NCBI GenBank assembly: GCA_034190875.2
Contig: CM067354.1
Location: 10,839,231 to 10,903,230 of the forward strand
Source: Urechis unicinctus
Taxonomy: Eukaryota; Annelida; Polychaeta; Xenopneusta; Urechidae
DNA length: 64,000 nt
Direction of reading: 5' to 3'
Part shown: positions 1 through 12,859 of the stretch, piece by piece
Numbering within the stretch: the first letter of the stretch is position 1
Layout of the letters: each line of letters opens with the position of its first letter
Program-made: the position numbers and the translations under genes
Notes under the pieces: model-generated
Databases searched by the model: none
The model's input: the letters and a program-made list of their open reading frames with translations, nothing else
What the model was told of the DNA's origin: nothing

Positions 1-2008
1 GCCACCAGCCAGTCAAAATACGTTTTGATTTATATCATCATTAGATACCAGGCATGCTTACGTAAATATATTGACTCTGTTTTCGAAGATTGGTTAACGG
101 AATACTTACATCATTGATATCATGGCGGTATAAATATTGGTTAAGTTCTACCAAACGACCATGCAATATGAATATACCTATTGGACATAAAATAGACACA
201 AGGTCCAATGGAACAGTACTTTTGATCTTTGGAGCTGTTTGTCCGAAATAATTGCGGCTTAGTAGCTATCTAATTAATGGAGTTCTCAGTCTTGTGGTGA
301 TACGTGTACAACGAGCTCAAACAAAGTGAGTTACGGCCTAAGTACCTGTTTGGACGCCTGAATCAAAACCTATTAAATAGCACTTTAATATATCTTTTAA
401 GCATAGCAAAATGACATGAATGCCTGCGTGGTGACTGTACAGTACACAGTGTCCAATGAAATCATTTTAAAAATTAAGCAACGACTTACTCTCAATTCGG
501 GCCTCCGTAAAGACAATTATTTCCCATATCGCTTAATCATTGTTTTTTAAAGCCATTGCTATTCTGATGCATATTCTAAACATAATCTAACAGTGCTACG
601 CATGGTAGAGGATTCAGCTTATTGCCTATGTTGATTTGACAGCTTGACGTGATGCTGAATTTATTTGTGTCATCTGACATTTGGTCGATGAGACAGGAAG
701 CATGATCCCTGCGAAAGGCCATGAAAGCTTGCGTGTTACAAGCCACCATTGCTGCTTGGTGAAGATAGGTCGATGCCGCTATTAAGTGCCCACATTTATG
801 TATGGCCTCCTTCTTCAAACTACTCATATGCTGAGTTAAGATAAATTGCAATTTGGCAGTTACATTGACAGACACACACGCCCGTACACAAACAATCGTA
901 CACATTGTTAATTCGCGAAAGCATGTCACACTAGTACTTCCTGCAAGAGCAAAATAATTTTTTCGCATGTCATGTGTTATATTATAAGCAGCATCACTTA
1001 GCAGCATTAAGCAGCTACCACACCAAAACGCTTGATTTTGAGCATAATTGCAATACATGCTTTAACTTTTTATAGGTCACAATGTTGCAATCTCAAGAGT
1101 ATCTAATCTCGCATGTCCGACTTTCCCCCCATGGTCGTTTACTTCACTCAGCGATGTTGAACATGCAAATGTACCCCCAGGCACCAATCTTGCGGACGTC
1201 ATTAATGACCATTTCGATTTTTGAAATACACAGCTGGCTGTGTGTAACTGAGCGTGTGATCATCGCGATTAAGCTGAGAAAAATCACGTCTAGTCGTCAA
1301 AGGAAAGCGGCAACAACTGTGAAATGGAGAGGGGTCAATATAAACGTCGGATTAATCACAACAGGATTATTTGCTATGTTATAGCATATACTGTGATTCA
1401 ATGTCTTCGTTTTCTTAGCACTTTCGGTAACAAATTGTTGTTTACTCGTCCTTTCTCTCTGGGCTCGTTATTACCACTCCTAAACAAACCACATCGCATA
1501 GTAAAGTGAACAAATCAATAAACGACCGCGGTTTTGACACTCGACAATATGCTGCTGCAATGCTGTCGACAAAACATCTTAGGATGGATCAGCTGTTTAG
1601 TTGATTTCGGAGCAAATTCCTGTGCTATAATTGGCTGACTTAAGTTGCGCGCAGGTAATTATTTAGTTACTCGAACTAAAAATTTAGTAACTCGCAACAG
1701 TTGAACGTTTTGGCCAGAGCGGCCAATCATAGATGGCCAAATGCGGACGGATAATATTCTGCTGTCATTATTACAACGAAGCTCAACATAGAAACTACAA
1801 TGCATAAAAAATGGCATATGTACCTATTCCTCTTATATCACGACACTGCTGTGTCAGCTGATTACATGACACACCACCAGCTCTGCTAAAGGCGGCATAA
1901 AGACTAAAATTCAGATGCACCACTAGATGAAAGCGGGTTCTTTGCAAGTTAAAAAACCGCAATATATATAGAGCCCAGAACATAAATGGCATCTAGCGTA
2001 TATCTATA
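1..2008. other. Host non-coding DNA, nothing recognised
   Basis: AT-rich sequence with only short open frames in random arrangement on both strands. I see no conserved protein motif, no convincing splice-bounded exon and no structured RNA. It ends at a TA microsatellite. Confidence 0.6.
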
Positions 2009-2071
2009 TGAAAATATATAAATTTATATATATATAAAATATATATATATATATGTATGCATATATATATT

Positions 2072-2163
<92 letters not shown>

Positions 2164-2208
2164 CATATATATATATATATGTATAAACATATCTATATAT
2201 ATATATGC

Positions 2209-2294
<86 letters not shown>

Positions 2295-2305
2295 ATATAT
2301 ATATT
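2009..2305. repeat. TA microsatellite with embedded CA run
   Basis: Long runs of alternating TA, broken by a short CA tract near 2219-2242 and a few TATG/TAAA interruptions. The tyrosine/isoleucine-rich open frames on both strands here are translations of the repeat and not genes. Confidence 0.95.
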
Positions 2306-2455
2306 CATTATAAGAAAGGCTTCAGGATATATAATAAGCAACGACATTTACCAGAAGAATGGCGTATTATAGAAAGTAGAGGTGTAGCTGTAAGAATAAA
2401 TGACATTTGTCTTTTCAGGCTCGCTTTGCAATTTCATAACATAGTTTTACCCGTA

Positions 2456-2860
2456 ACATATTGAATCATATCGCATATCCCGTATTAGAATTGATAACAA
2501 GAATTAAGGCCACCTGTAATGCGTAATGATAATTGCCGAGAGAAGCAGGTAATGTTCATGTTTGACATTCTTCTTAAGTTCGATTACTGCACACATTTAA
2601 GAGGAAAATGCAAATAGACTCACTTATCTTCCGAACGCGTCACGATATGCAAATTCTTTTGTGTAGATCAATCACCACTGAACCTCAATCGTTTGCATTG
2701 AAGCTTGGCAATCGTATATCATATGACCGACGATGCAAAAGCTGTATACAATGTAGCACCCTTTTATAATGAAAATGGGAGCTATATCTCGATAATGCAT
2801 TCTTGGGAATTATCTTATATAATTCTAGCCCATGAAAATGTATGACAAAAAGTGCGGATT
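2456..2860 (+). repeat. Dispersed repeat, inverted partner of 8930-9345
   Basis: Read on the plus strand, this segment matches the reverse complement of 8930-9345 over its whole length. Shared short words include TGTTTGACATTCTTCT and CCTCAATCG followed by TTGCATTGAA. Differences are spread evenly, with small indels. The two copies lie about 6 kb apart in inverted orientation. No coding capacity is seen. It is probably an old non-autonomous mobile element. Confidence 0.7.
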
Positions 2861-3213
2861 TCCCATTATAGATTTTACCTTTGAAACTAACATTGTATGT
2901 CACGTATAGACAAGTATGAATCGGGTTATGCTATATTTGTATCTAATCAATTTTTTGAGCTCTGCGGTGGCCTCCCCCTCCAAGGCGGTTAGCTGCTCAG
3001 GAGGGTTTCTTGGTTCTAGCGCGGACTTTTTATGTGCAATCTAAAACTCCTAGTAGACTATCGTTCAGACTACAGAAATCAGGCCCCTCCCACTTCCACA
3101 ACCCCCTCCTTTTCCCACTGTAGAGCATGATTCCCCTAAAAAAATCCAGATAGAGGGTCGCTCACTTGCCTAGGGTAGTCCACTAGGGACTAAATAGATG
3201 AGGGCTGAGGTAT

Positions 3214-3405
3214 ATGATGAACACCGATCAAAATGTGGTGGCCGAACTGCGGGTAGATGTGGATTATTTACCGGGGGAGATGGTGGACCTTGAGATTGAG
3301 GTGAGGGATTTGGAATCAAAGTATGAGGACCTTATGGAGCGTGTGAGTCGTTTAGAAGAGCTTATTCCGCCGGGCCCTGGTGTAGATGTCGTAGTAGTAG
3401 TATAG
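3214..3405 (+). CDS. Small coiled-coil open frame, unidentified
   Basis: A 63-codon frame with more GC and a more protein-like composition than its surroundings. The central part (about residues 22-52) is acidic with heptad spacing (VDLEIEVRDLE, LMERVSRLEEL), predicting a short coiled coil, followed by PPGPG and a terminal run of valines. Neighbouring sequence (2940-3200) is also GC-richer, with several C-rich tracts, so this may be part of a mobile-element remnant. I do not recognise the family. It could equally be one exon of a larger gene or a chance frame. Confidence 0.3.
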   Translation: MMNTDQNVVAELRVDVDYLPGEMVDLEIEVRDLESKYEDLMERVSRLEELIPPGPGVDVVVVV

Positions 3406-4125
3406 GTCGGTGCGCCAGAACCGCCACTCTATACTATTGTATTTGAAAGAAGAATGGAACATGAAACCACGGAGCCCCGTGCATTATTATAGCACGTATC
3501 GTGTCAGAATCATGGCCCAGTCGGAAATACTATTCATCTGTGTTACCAAACGGATACTAGTCGTAGGCTTTCAGTGACGCAGGTGATGCCAGTGCGATAA
3601 AACACTTCAGCTATTTGTTATCTTTAACCTGGCGTGGTAAACTGTAACACATGAGGAAATATCAAGACGCATTTAAACCGTGTTTTTGTGCCGGTCCGTT
3701 GATTGTTAATGATCCGATTTGTTGCCATATGTACGGATATATACATATGCTGGTCCATCATTCTGACCATGCCATAGTTTGGTCAACCACTTGGCCCCAA
3801 GATGCTCGTCTTCTTCTTTGAGGGTATGGTTGCCAGGCAAGTACCATTCTTTTGATATAATTTGTGGCTTTTTACAGTGGTCCTTCATGTTGGTGCTTGT
3901 ATATTATGAATTAAATTTGCTGATATGCCAAATATATGTAGGTCACGTATAATTGGTTCATTGTATCACAGATTGAGACTGGCTGCCCTCCATTACAATT
4001 GGGTATCCATTCTTCAAGCTAAGATAACCCAAGTTTAAGCTGGGGCTTGTTGTTACTAAAGTAGCAACAAAGGCAACTTTTGGTGAATATTTTTACTGAT
4101 ATATAGAATGTAAACCACAACACAT
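3406..4125. other. Host non-coding or unassigned sequence
   Basis: Lies downstream (on the minus strand) of the P2X7-type exons. A 60-codon minus-strand frame at 3706-3888 has mixed hydrophilic composition but no known motif and no clear splice sites, so it is left unannotated. Confidence 0.5.
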
Positions 4126-4733
4126 TCAATTACCATGGGGATATAAGGTTATAAGCAACAGTCTGATTTGCAAGCTGTGACGTTTCAGAGTATGTCGAGT
4201 GTCTGATGGCTTAGTTCTGGTTGGTTTGCTAGCAGCCAACCCTGCCCAAGACACAAGCACAACCTCCAATGTGTGCAGATGCGGTGAGACCAGATCCACG
4301 GCAAGCCATTGAGGCACACTAGAGTAGGTTCCGCATGTATCAAGACAGATGAGTGGAGGGTAGAGGAATCCTTGATAGTCTGGTGTTGGGAAGTTATCTC
4401 GTATTGTTGTATCAGCGCAGTCTGGTAACGGAAAGTATAATGAAATTGTAAATAATGACTGCTAGCCTTCGTAAGATTTATGTGTATATAATAGAAAAAA
4501 ACACGTCACCTTTGTACATCATTATCTGATATGTGCCGTGTTGTTGTCTGTAGGAGAAAAATCCCACTTGCAAGGCCCAAGGGTTCAAACAGATTTGTCT
4601 GAAACCCGAATGCTAGGTTATGCAACCAACGGGACTGGGGCTGTTCTCTATAGAGGTCATGACTTGAGGAATCTCCCCACAGCACACAAATTCTTCCACA
4701 GCTGCCATTTGTTGACAATGGCCACACAAACAC
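4126..4733 (-). pseudogene. P2X7-type C-terminal zinc domain, two exons, in-frame stop
   Basis: Minus-strand exons of a host gene. The first exon (about 4733-4510) follows an acceptor (TTACAG) and encodes the Cys pattern of the P2RX7 C-terminal/ballast-like domain: CLCGHC, VCC followed by GEIP, CIT, then GFRQICLNPW and YRQQHG. A donor (AAAG/GTGACG) lies at 4510/4509. The next acceptor (CCGTTACCAG) gives an exon from 4421 that continues in phase with DCADTTIRDNFP and GFLYP, matching the family's 'IRxxFP...GF' region. An in-frame TAG (4615-4613) sits directly after CIT, where the family usually has an acidic residue. In animals this domain occurs at P2X7 C-termini and in many stand-alone proteins. 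Upstream exons and the middle RYxAYRQ segment were not found. It is either a pseudogene or a gene with a single nonsense change. Confidence 0.65.
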
Positions 4734-4744
4734 CTGTAACATGA

Positions 4745-7700
4745 CGTAGTGATGGGAATATTAATTTATGTAATAAAGGATGACATATTGTATGGCATAT
4801 ATGTTTTAGCCTCGGCATTCATAGAAACTCTGATGCAACACTGATCATGATGATAATATAATACCATAATCTTCAATTCCTATGATTTCATTTATGGGCT
4901 TACTGAAAATCCCATAAGAAAACAGCTGTGGTACATGCTCTCGTATATATGTTCTAGCTCAGAATCAATTTACATCAACTCTTAAAAATATTGTATTTAG
5001 TCTGTTATAAGGCCTATTTATTAACAGCTGCTAGTCCGAAATTAGTTGTTGTTCGTTTACAAATGTGGAGGAGCATTTACATTTACGTGGTATAACTTTG
5101 TAAACATAAACACTTGCAACCACTTGATTAGATAAAAGCTTTGTGATGTCTCATGTCTGCTGCAAAACTCTGATGTATACTGTTAGGAAAAGAGGTTACA
5201 TATTTTGTTGGTGAAATTTATGGATTAACTTCGTTACATGCCAACACATATGCGATGTACTGGTGCACAAGTACGATCAGTCATAGCCTACCAAGCATTG
5301 TTCTGTGGCCGCCCTATGTCCTTGGCGCACTTTGACAATTGATACATAGACAGAATAGGTACTTCTTGGTTATATTTCCGTAATCCGGCGAAAAAAATGA
5401 CGTGATTTTTCGTGCGATAGGCACTTTAAGCTTAATGGAAGTAAATATATTTGACAAAGCAATTACACATTACAGCGCTTGCATCAAATATTAATAAAGA
5501 AGCAGATATCATACAGTCAGTCGGTCTTCAATTCTATAAACGCACCGTTAAGGTTAGATGTGGAATACCCAACTAACCAATACTTGGTATGAAAATCTGT
5601 AAATAGGTAGTTTGATTGAGTAGAGCAGGATATAGAGCGCATCAATGCCCACCAGTCCAAGCTCATTTGTGCTAAGCCCATAGTTCTGGACGAGGCATGC
5701 TCCGGTCATGTATGCTCCGGCTTTTTACATATTTCGGTAATTGACATAACCATGTGGCTAACTAGATAATTTCAAGTTCCTTTATTTTACCCACAGATGT
5801 GTATGTCGTGCGCTTTGACACCAGCTACCTCACATATCTGAACCCAACCCCATGCCAACGGACATTTAAAGGGTACCAACATTAAGCGAGTACTTTCAGA
5901 TATTACGGTGGCTGTTGGATGTAATCCCGCTCAATAATGCAGGCCGTCACCCGCTGTATTATTAATGCATCATGGGCTACTGCTTATTGCAGACGGCAAA
6001 TAGACAGAGGACAGAGGTTCCGTCGCTTCTGTGAGCTATCATTCGAGAATATATATTAATTACATTGCCATTGCAGATGATATTTGAATAATTGGTCGAT
6101 AGAATACTATTTCTTTGCGGCAGGCACACGGCGGGTTCAAAGTCGATTTTAGTGATACAAATATAGTGCATGATTATATAATAATGCAGTACTGTGAACC
6201 AATAGATCGCACAGAACTATTGTTTCATGTACAACCCTCTGAACGAGTGGTTATATTCGACGGACGAAATCAAATTATTCATTAGTTTCGACATTACACA
6301 TCATTTATACATTATTTATATGTTATTGGCTTATACCGTGAAGCACTCACAATGAAATTCGGCTCATCCTTCACTTACAATGATGAATGACATACAACCA
6401 TAGCAAGAGGGCACACTCTCTTCCCCAGTCGTGATCCATTAGGTTTAGCTTGGGTGGTGCTTGTTCTTCTCATTAAGCAAATCTGAATACCCACTATACC
6501 ACAGCAAAGCAACATCATGTGCCCATATACATAATCACAGGGAGCAAACCGATACAATGCACATAATACCGAACGCATACCAGTCTGTCATGCTTTATCC
6601 CTTGGCGCTTAGTGCACCTAATTTGATCAAAGTTGCTAATTCTCACTTCTCTTTGTTACTCAATCAAGGGTGTATATGCCTACAGTGTATTGGTAGGTTT
6701 GGGAAGTCATCTTGTCATGGTATGCAAATGCCGCCTTTTGGTGAAAAGTGGCCAATATGGGCAATATCAAACCAACAAAAGAGCGCTATTATTCATGTCA
6801 ACATAAACAATTGCCCAGTAATCAAGTAGATGATCAGGGTGTTAGTTATCAACAGTTTTGATTTCTGACATCAACTATCAGACAATTCCCCAAACACACT
6901 TGCTCCAAAAAGTTTTGCGTCGCACCACATGGGATGCATTACTCTATGCAAGATTAATGCTGCCATGACTGGCGTTGCTTAAGATTTATTTTATTCTTGC
7001 GTTATTATAATCGGCAACAGTGGTGCGTTGTGAAGGCAGCTAAACACCGATTACGTAAATTACCATATCACCAATGCAAACACCCTTATTTGAGCACAAA
7101 CTGTTACGTATCGAAGAGCCTAGTGTTTGAATTGAAAATTGATTTGAATATATGTCACAAGGCCATGACATTCTATTGAAGGATATGATTTAATATTTCC
7201 CCTTAGGCATGGCCGATTGTGACGTAATTTAACAAGTTAGTCATTATGTTTTGCAGCGTCGTTTAAAATATGTTAGCTTAATGGTGGTATGAAAAACCGG
7301 AATGGCTCTACAACACCACTCTACAACTCTGGCCGGAGTTGTTCTTTGTCACGAAAGCCGTGTTATCATCACATATCGGACAGCATCATGGACCAGCATA
7401 TGTATATGTACGTACATATGACATCAAATCATAGCACTAACAATCAAAGGACCGTTATCCATTCGGGCAGAAACCAAATGTATATCTTAGTAGCTCTGTT
7501 GTTGCTGTTAGTAATACTCGTACGGATAAGTTCCCAAATATCGGGACATATTGGTCGATCTTGTAGCTGTTAGTATCCACAACATTGCTTCAATCAGCAA
7601 CTTTCTCCCTTGCATATGTGCTATTAATAACGGTGTTCTCTGTCAGAATCAGGAAATGTTTAAGATCTTGATTAAATGTACGTTGTCTTTCTAATAAAGA

Positions 7701-8555
7701 AATAATTTTCATCAAATATAGATGGGGTTTTTGGTTGAAGACTCCTGTCATGGTATAACTTCTACTAGGAAAACTAGCCAAAGGTTGGAATCTTAGATGA
7801 GGTTAAGTGAAGATAATAAATCCGTTTCTACGTTATTGTCAATAACGTGGCTTAGTTTATGAGCTAGTTGTGCATCATTGGGGTGCCGTCGACATGATTT
7901 CAGAGGAATAGTGCGATCCGGTGCTAGTTTAAGACAGTTCCTTCATTTTATGTGCACATCGAACCATTTAATGAAAACAAAAGGTTTCTCTGTCTCAGCC
8001 AGTGCATGGTGGTAATAGGTATCACCCGGTTTATGTCCTTGTGTTTGTTCTAAAATGATCGACTAGTCTTAACAAGGCAACTCTTGTTAGAGCCATGAAT
8101 AGTGAAGTCGTGGGGGTGGGGGGGGGTGGCGTGGAATTGAATTGACGGAGCGCAATTGCTAAAACGATCCAAGATTTCAGGTTGCTATGTTCATAATGCT
8201 CTTTTCCATTTCCTGCTATGGAAACTAAGACGGTTAATATTCTCTGCCATGTAACATCTGATGTAAACAAACGTTACAATAGTGTGGATTTAGGCAAACA
8301 TGCGAGATGCAACAGCGCAACAGAGATCATGATGAACGATATCTACCGAGAACCATGCGCACCATTGACATCTCACCACCAATGTGATCCTCGGTGGAAG
8401 TGAATTCTCGTAGATAAGTCCTGTGTAGGTGTTGTTTCAAGAAGCTGGTGTTAAGGGTAAATAGTATCATTTATCAAACAGGATTACATACAGTCATTTA
8501 GCATCTCAATCAGTGCACCGCATTGAAAACCCTTATTCGGTGTAAGTAGTGGAAC
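4745..8555. other. Host non-coding DNA, no gene supported
   Basis: About 3.8 kb with short random frames (the longest about 120 codons, at 6461-6829 plus, without motifs). Possible intron or intergenic sequence of the gene at 4.1-4.7 kb. A G-rich tract lies near 8105-8130. Confidence 0.55.
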
Positions 8556-8560
8556 AGAGT

Positions 8561-8781
8561 CAGACCCGTAGCCAGGATTGTTAGTGGGGGGGGGGGGGGT
8601 GGGGGTTCTTATCCCCTCAATTGTGGACCTTTCTCTTGGCTCATACTGATGTGCAAAGCTTTGTAATTGGTCGAAAACTGTTATGCGCAGCAACACAAAT
8701 GCATTAGAGTAAGGCGGACCTTTCTGGGCAAAGTGGGCGGTTCGATCGAACCCCTCGAACACCCCCCTGGCTACGGGCCTG
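8561..8781. mobile_element. 221-bp MITE with perfect 5-bp target duplication
   Basis: The ends are imperfect inverted repeats: CAGACCCGTAGCCAGG on the left and CCTGGCTACGGGCCTG on the right, differing at one base. The element is flanked on both sides by AGAGT (8556-8560 and 8782-8786), a 5-bp target-site duplication. The interior has a long G run (about 8586-8605) and no coding frame. Elements with 'GTAGCCAGG/CCTGGCTACGGGC' ends are very common in invertebrate genomes. The superfamily cannot be fixed from this copy. Confidence 0.85.
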
Positions 8782-8929
8782 AGAGTTATTATTAGATCAT
8801 ATAAAAACGGTTTGCATAGATTCAAATATAGCATAAATCGATTCATATTTGTCTAGAAGTGACATACAATGAGTGTATCAATGGTTACATCTATTACGGG
8901 AAATCCGCATTCTGTCTGGGTAGATTAAT

Positions 8930-9345
8930 AGCTTGAAAATAGAGATCAACCATTTTCATGCGCTAAAAAACATAACAGGTAATTCCCCAGAATGCATTAT
9001 CGAAGTATAGCTCCCCTTCCAAATATAAAAGCGTGTTTAATTGGATGCAGCTTTTGTTTCGCCGACCATATTTCATATGATGGCCTAGATTCAATGCAAG
9101 CGATTGAGGTTAAGCGGTGATTGATACACGCAAAAGAATTTCGCATATTGTGAAGCGTTCGGAAGAGAAGCGAGTGTATTTGCATGTAACTCTTACAGGT
9201 GAGCAGTAACAGAACTTCAGAAGAATGTCAAACATCGACATTCCCTGTTCCTCTCTGTAATTAGCATTTAGCATGACAGGCGGCCTTATTTTACTTGCCC
9301 TATATCGGGCCATCAATTCGAATACAGGGTATGCTATACAATTCA
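8930..9345 (-). repeat. Dispersed repeat, inverted partner of 2456-2860
   Basis: Reverse complement of the segment at 2456-2860, with scattered substitutions throughout. The match runs from CATGAAAATG near 8950 to beyond TTCGAATACAGGG near 9320. No terminal repeats or coding potential were found. Confidence 0.7.
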
Positions 9346-9499
9346 ATGGTTGATGATTATACCAGGCCCTCTTGCAACAGTTGGATTGAATCCCGTTACG
9401 AAACCTGGGAAAAATTATTTCGCTCGGAATAGCCAGAGGAGGAAGCAGTTTCGCTAGAACCTGCCTCCACTCTGCTCATATCTTCACCAGGTATGGTAT

Positions 9500-10140
<641 letters not shown>

Positions 10141-11430
10141 AATTTATTTTGCATAATTATGTTTAATATCGAAAAATACACGGTACACGGTATAAATTAT
10201 TATTATTGAAGACGAGATTTTATGCGTCATACTGAACTAGAAAGATTTGATTTAGAGCAGTAAAGCAAATACGAAACTAATTTGTTCGTAACACTCGATT
10301 GGCGCGATTCGTTGCAGTTGTGGAAAGTTGAGAATTCATTTGCTTTATTTTTGACAGTTTTTAAGTTTACAATTGGATCGTTTTTAAATGTTTTTCTTTT
10401 AATGAAAATAAATTTACTCAAGTGGTTGTGCAAAAACTGCTTGCCGTATATAATTTGATCATAATTTATAATGTTTATGCTCATTGGTGTTTGAAACCTC
10501 TGTTATCGCTCTCAACAAAGTGCCAGCCGTTGCAGCGGAATTGCTATAGGCACGCCACGTGCGTATTGGGAGCCTGGTTTTTCTTATTACACCACAACCA
10601 TCTTATACACACGCCATCGTTCATCGGTCCCTCCATCTCACAGTCATCGTTTATCTGTCTGTCCATCTCACAGTCATCGTTCACCTGCCAATCCATTTCA
10701 CACAGTCGTCATCGGTCATCTGTCACTCAGTCCCACAGTTACGGCCCCTCTGGCACTCATTCCGGCATTCGTCGGTTGAGCAATGATGGTTTTCCTTTAA
10801 CACAAGTGCACTTTTGTGAATATTTCTACTTTATTTTAATGCTGCAATTAAGAAAGGAAAAAAGTATCTTTTTGGTATTATTAACAAGTTTGCAGTCAGC
10901 AGCATAGTTATTAAACACTGCATAATTTGTGTGTGCACAGGTTTTCAGAAGTGCTGCCTACATCTCCTTAAATCAGGGATATACTGAACAGGCAGGAGAG
11001 AAGAGAGCTAGCCGATAGTGGCAAACAGCTTCCTGAAGCTGTGCATATGAACAGCACTGAAGAACTTCAACATTTCAATGAGCAGTTGATGGACAACCAG
11101 AGAAAGAATTAGTGGGTATGTAAAATTGAAGTTTTGTTAAGGAATAGTAGGTGTCAGATCAAATAACCAGCAATGAAATATTTTCCACAAAAATGCCTCC
11201 ATATTATCATATACTGTATTGTCTGGAATGACTGTTACACCAAATTCAACTAACATGCTTTTGAATTATTCCTTGTGGTTTTGTGGTCATTTACTTTGCT
11301 ATTACTGGGTGATTCTGACTTGTTTATTTTTGCATAAATAATCATTTCTATATATGCAAAAGAATATTCTGAACCAACAATTTAAATTAGCCAGTTAATT
11401 CAAACACATTGGGTAAATGTCACATTTATG
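10141..11430. other. Host non-coding DNA
   Basis: AT-rich, with one minisatellite (10618-10740) and otherwise no recognised feature. Confidence 0.5.
10618..10740. repeat. Short minisatellite, about 30-bp unit
   Basis: About three imperfect copies of a unit centred on CCATCTCACAGTCATCGTT (copies near 10633, 10663 and 10691), decaying to the right. The plus-strand open frames across it reflect the repeat length being close to a multiple of three. Confidence 0.6.
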
Positions 11431-11436
11431 TCACAT

Positions 11437-11542
11437 ATATATATATACATATATATAAATATATATATTTAATTATATGTATGTATATATATATGTATAT
11501 ATTATTATATATATATATATACATATATATTGATATATATAT

Positions 11543-11591
<49 letters not shown>

Positions 11592-11749
11592 GGACATCTA
11601 TGGATATATATCGGTATATATTTTCATAATCATATATAAAATATATATACATATGGACATACCTAAATATACATATATTTATACATATATTTATATATGC
11701 ATATATATATATATTTACTTATACATATATATACGTTTTTATTCAATTA

Positions 11750-11787
<38 letters not shown>

Positions 11788-11821
11788 TACATACATATGT
11801 TTATACAGATATATAACACCC

Positions 11822-11897
<76 letters not shown>

Positions 11898-11932
11898 CTA
11901 TATCTATATATATATATAAATATATATCTATA

Positions 11933-11971
<39 letters not shown>

Positions 11972-11976
11972 CTCTA

Positions 11977-12023
<47 letters not shown>

Positions 12024-12065
12024 GGTGTTATATATCTGTATTAACATATGTATGTATATATGTAT
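11437..12065. repeat. TA-rich microsatellite block
   Basis: About 630 bp of degenerate TA/TATC/TACA repeats. No gene. Confidence 0.95.
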
Positions 12066-12859
12066 ATACAACAACGAAAGAGGTCATACCATGCTTCTTT
12101 GCGAAAGGAGATTCATCCATTGGTTTTGTAAAACAACTCGGGACAAAAGTGTATGGACCAGCATTGCCTGGAAATGACTAAGATGCTAAAGCATGAAAGA
12201 TTCACATATTTTACATTTCGCTTCTCGAAATAATAGTTAGCCTACGAGTCGACGTTATATATATATAACCTAGAACAACATCTCGGAAAGAATACGCATA
12301 ATTTGAAGAAGGTACTGTACATCAAAATGTCGTATATTGGTTGTGCATAAATGATCATAAGTGTTTTAAACAAATCACAAACAATTGCATTATCAATAAG
12401 TGGTATTGAATATCACAGTATATACAATTAATTAGATTGAATTAAACAGAATATATTTCGTACATAAAAGATTTCACAAGAGCGCAGCTTAGACTGTCTA
12501 CTCACCCGCGCCTCGAAAGTTTATGTTTGCTCAGGTCGTGAAGATGAAACTCTTTGCAGACAAATCACTAAGTATCTCCGTCTGACAATAAATATACCAA
12601 AACAAAATTGTTTTAAGACATTTTGCAAGAATGCCTTTGCTGTTGCGATTTATTCGGCAGGCAAAAGCAGACGATTGATGTTGTAACAGCCATGCTGACG
12701 TATATTTTAATTGCATTTGAAGCATCAATAAATCATAAAAACACGTTCATCCGCTCGAAAGCTACATCGTAGTTGAGAAAAGTAAATAGAAAATTGGCCC
12801 TCCATAGTTGATTGCGTACAGAACAATCGAAGCAGATATATACATAAACCTGTCAAACT

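Noticed and set aside
2024..2347. Long Tyr/Ile open frames on both strands, also at 9493-10002, 11409-11919, 33546-33773 and 57904-58239
   Set aside because: They are translations of TA microsatellites, in which no frame contains stops.
10559..10907. Ser/His-rich frames of 75 and 161 codons
   Set aside because: Caused by a 30-bp minisatellite; no protein family resemblance.
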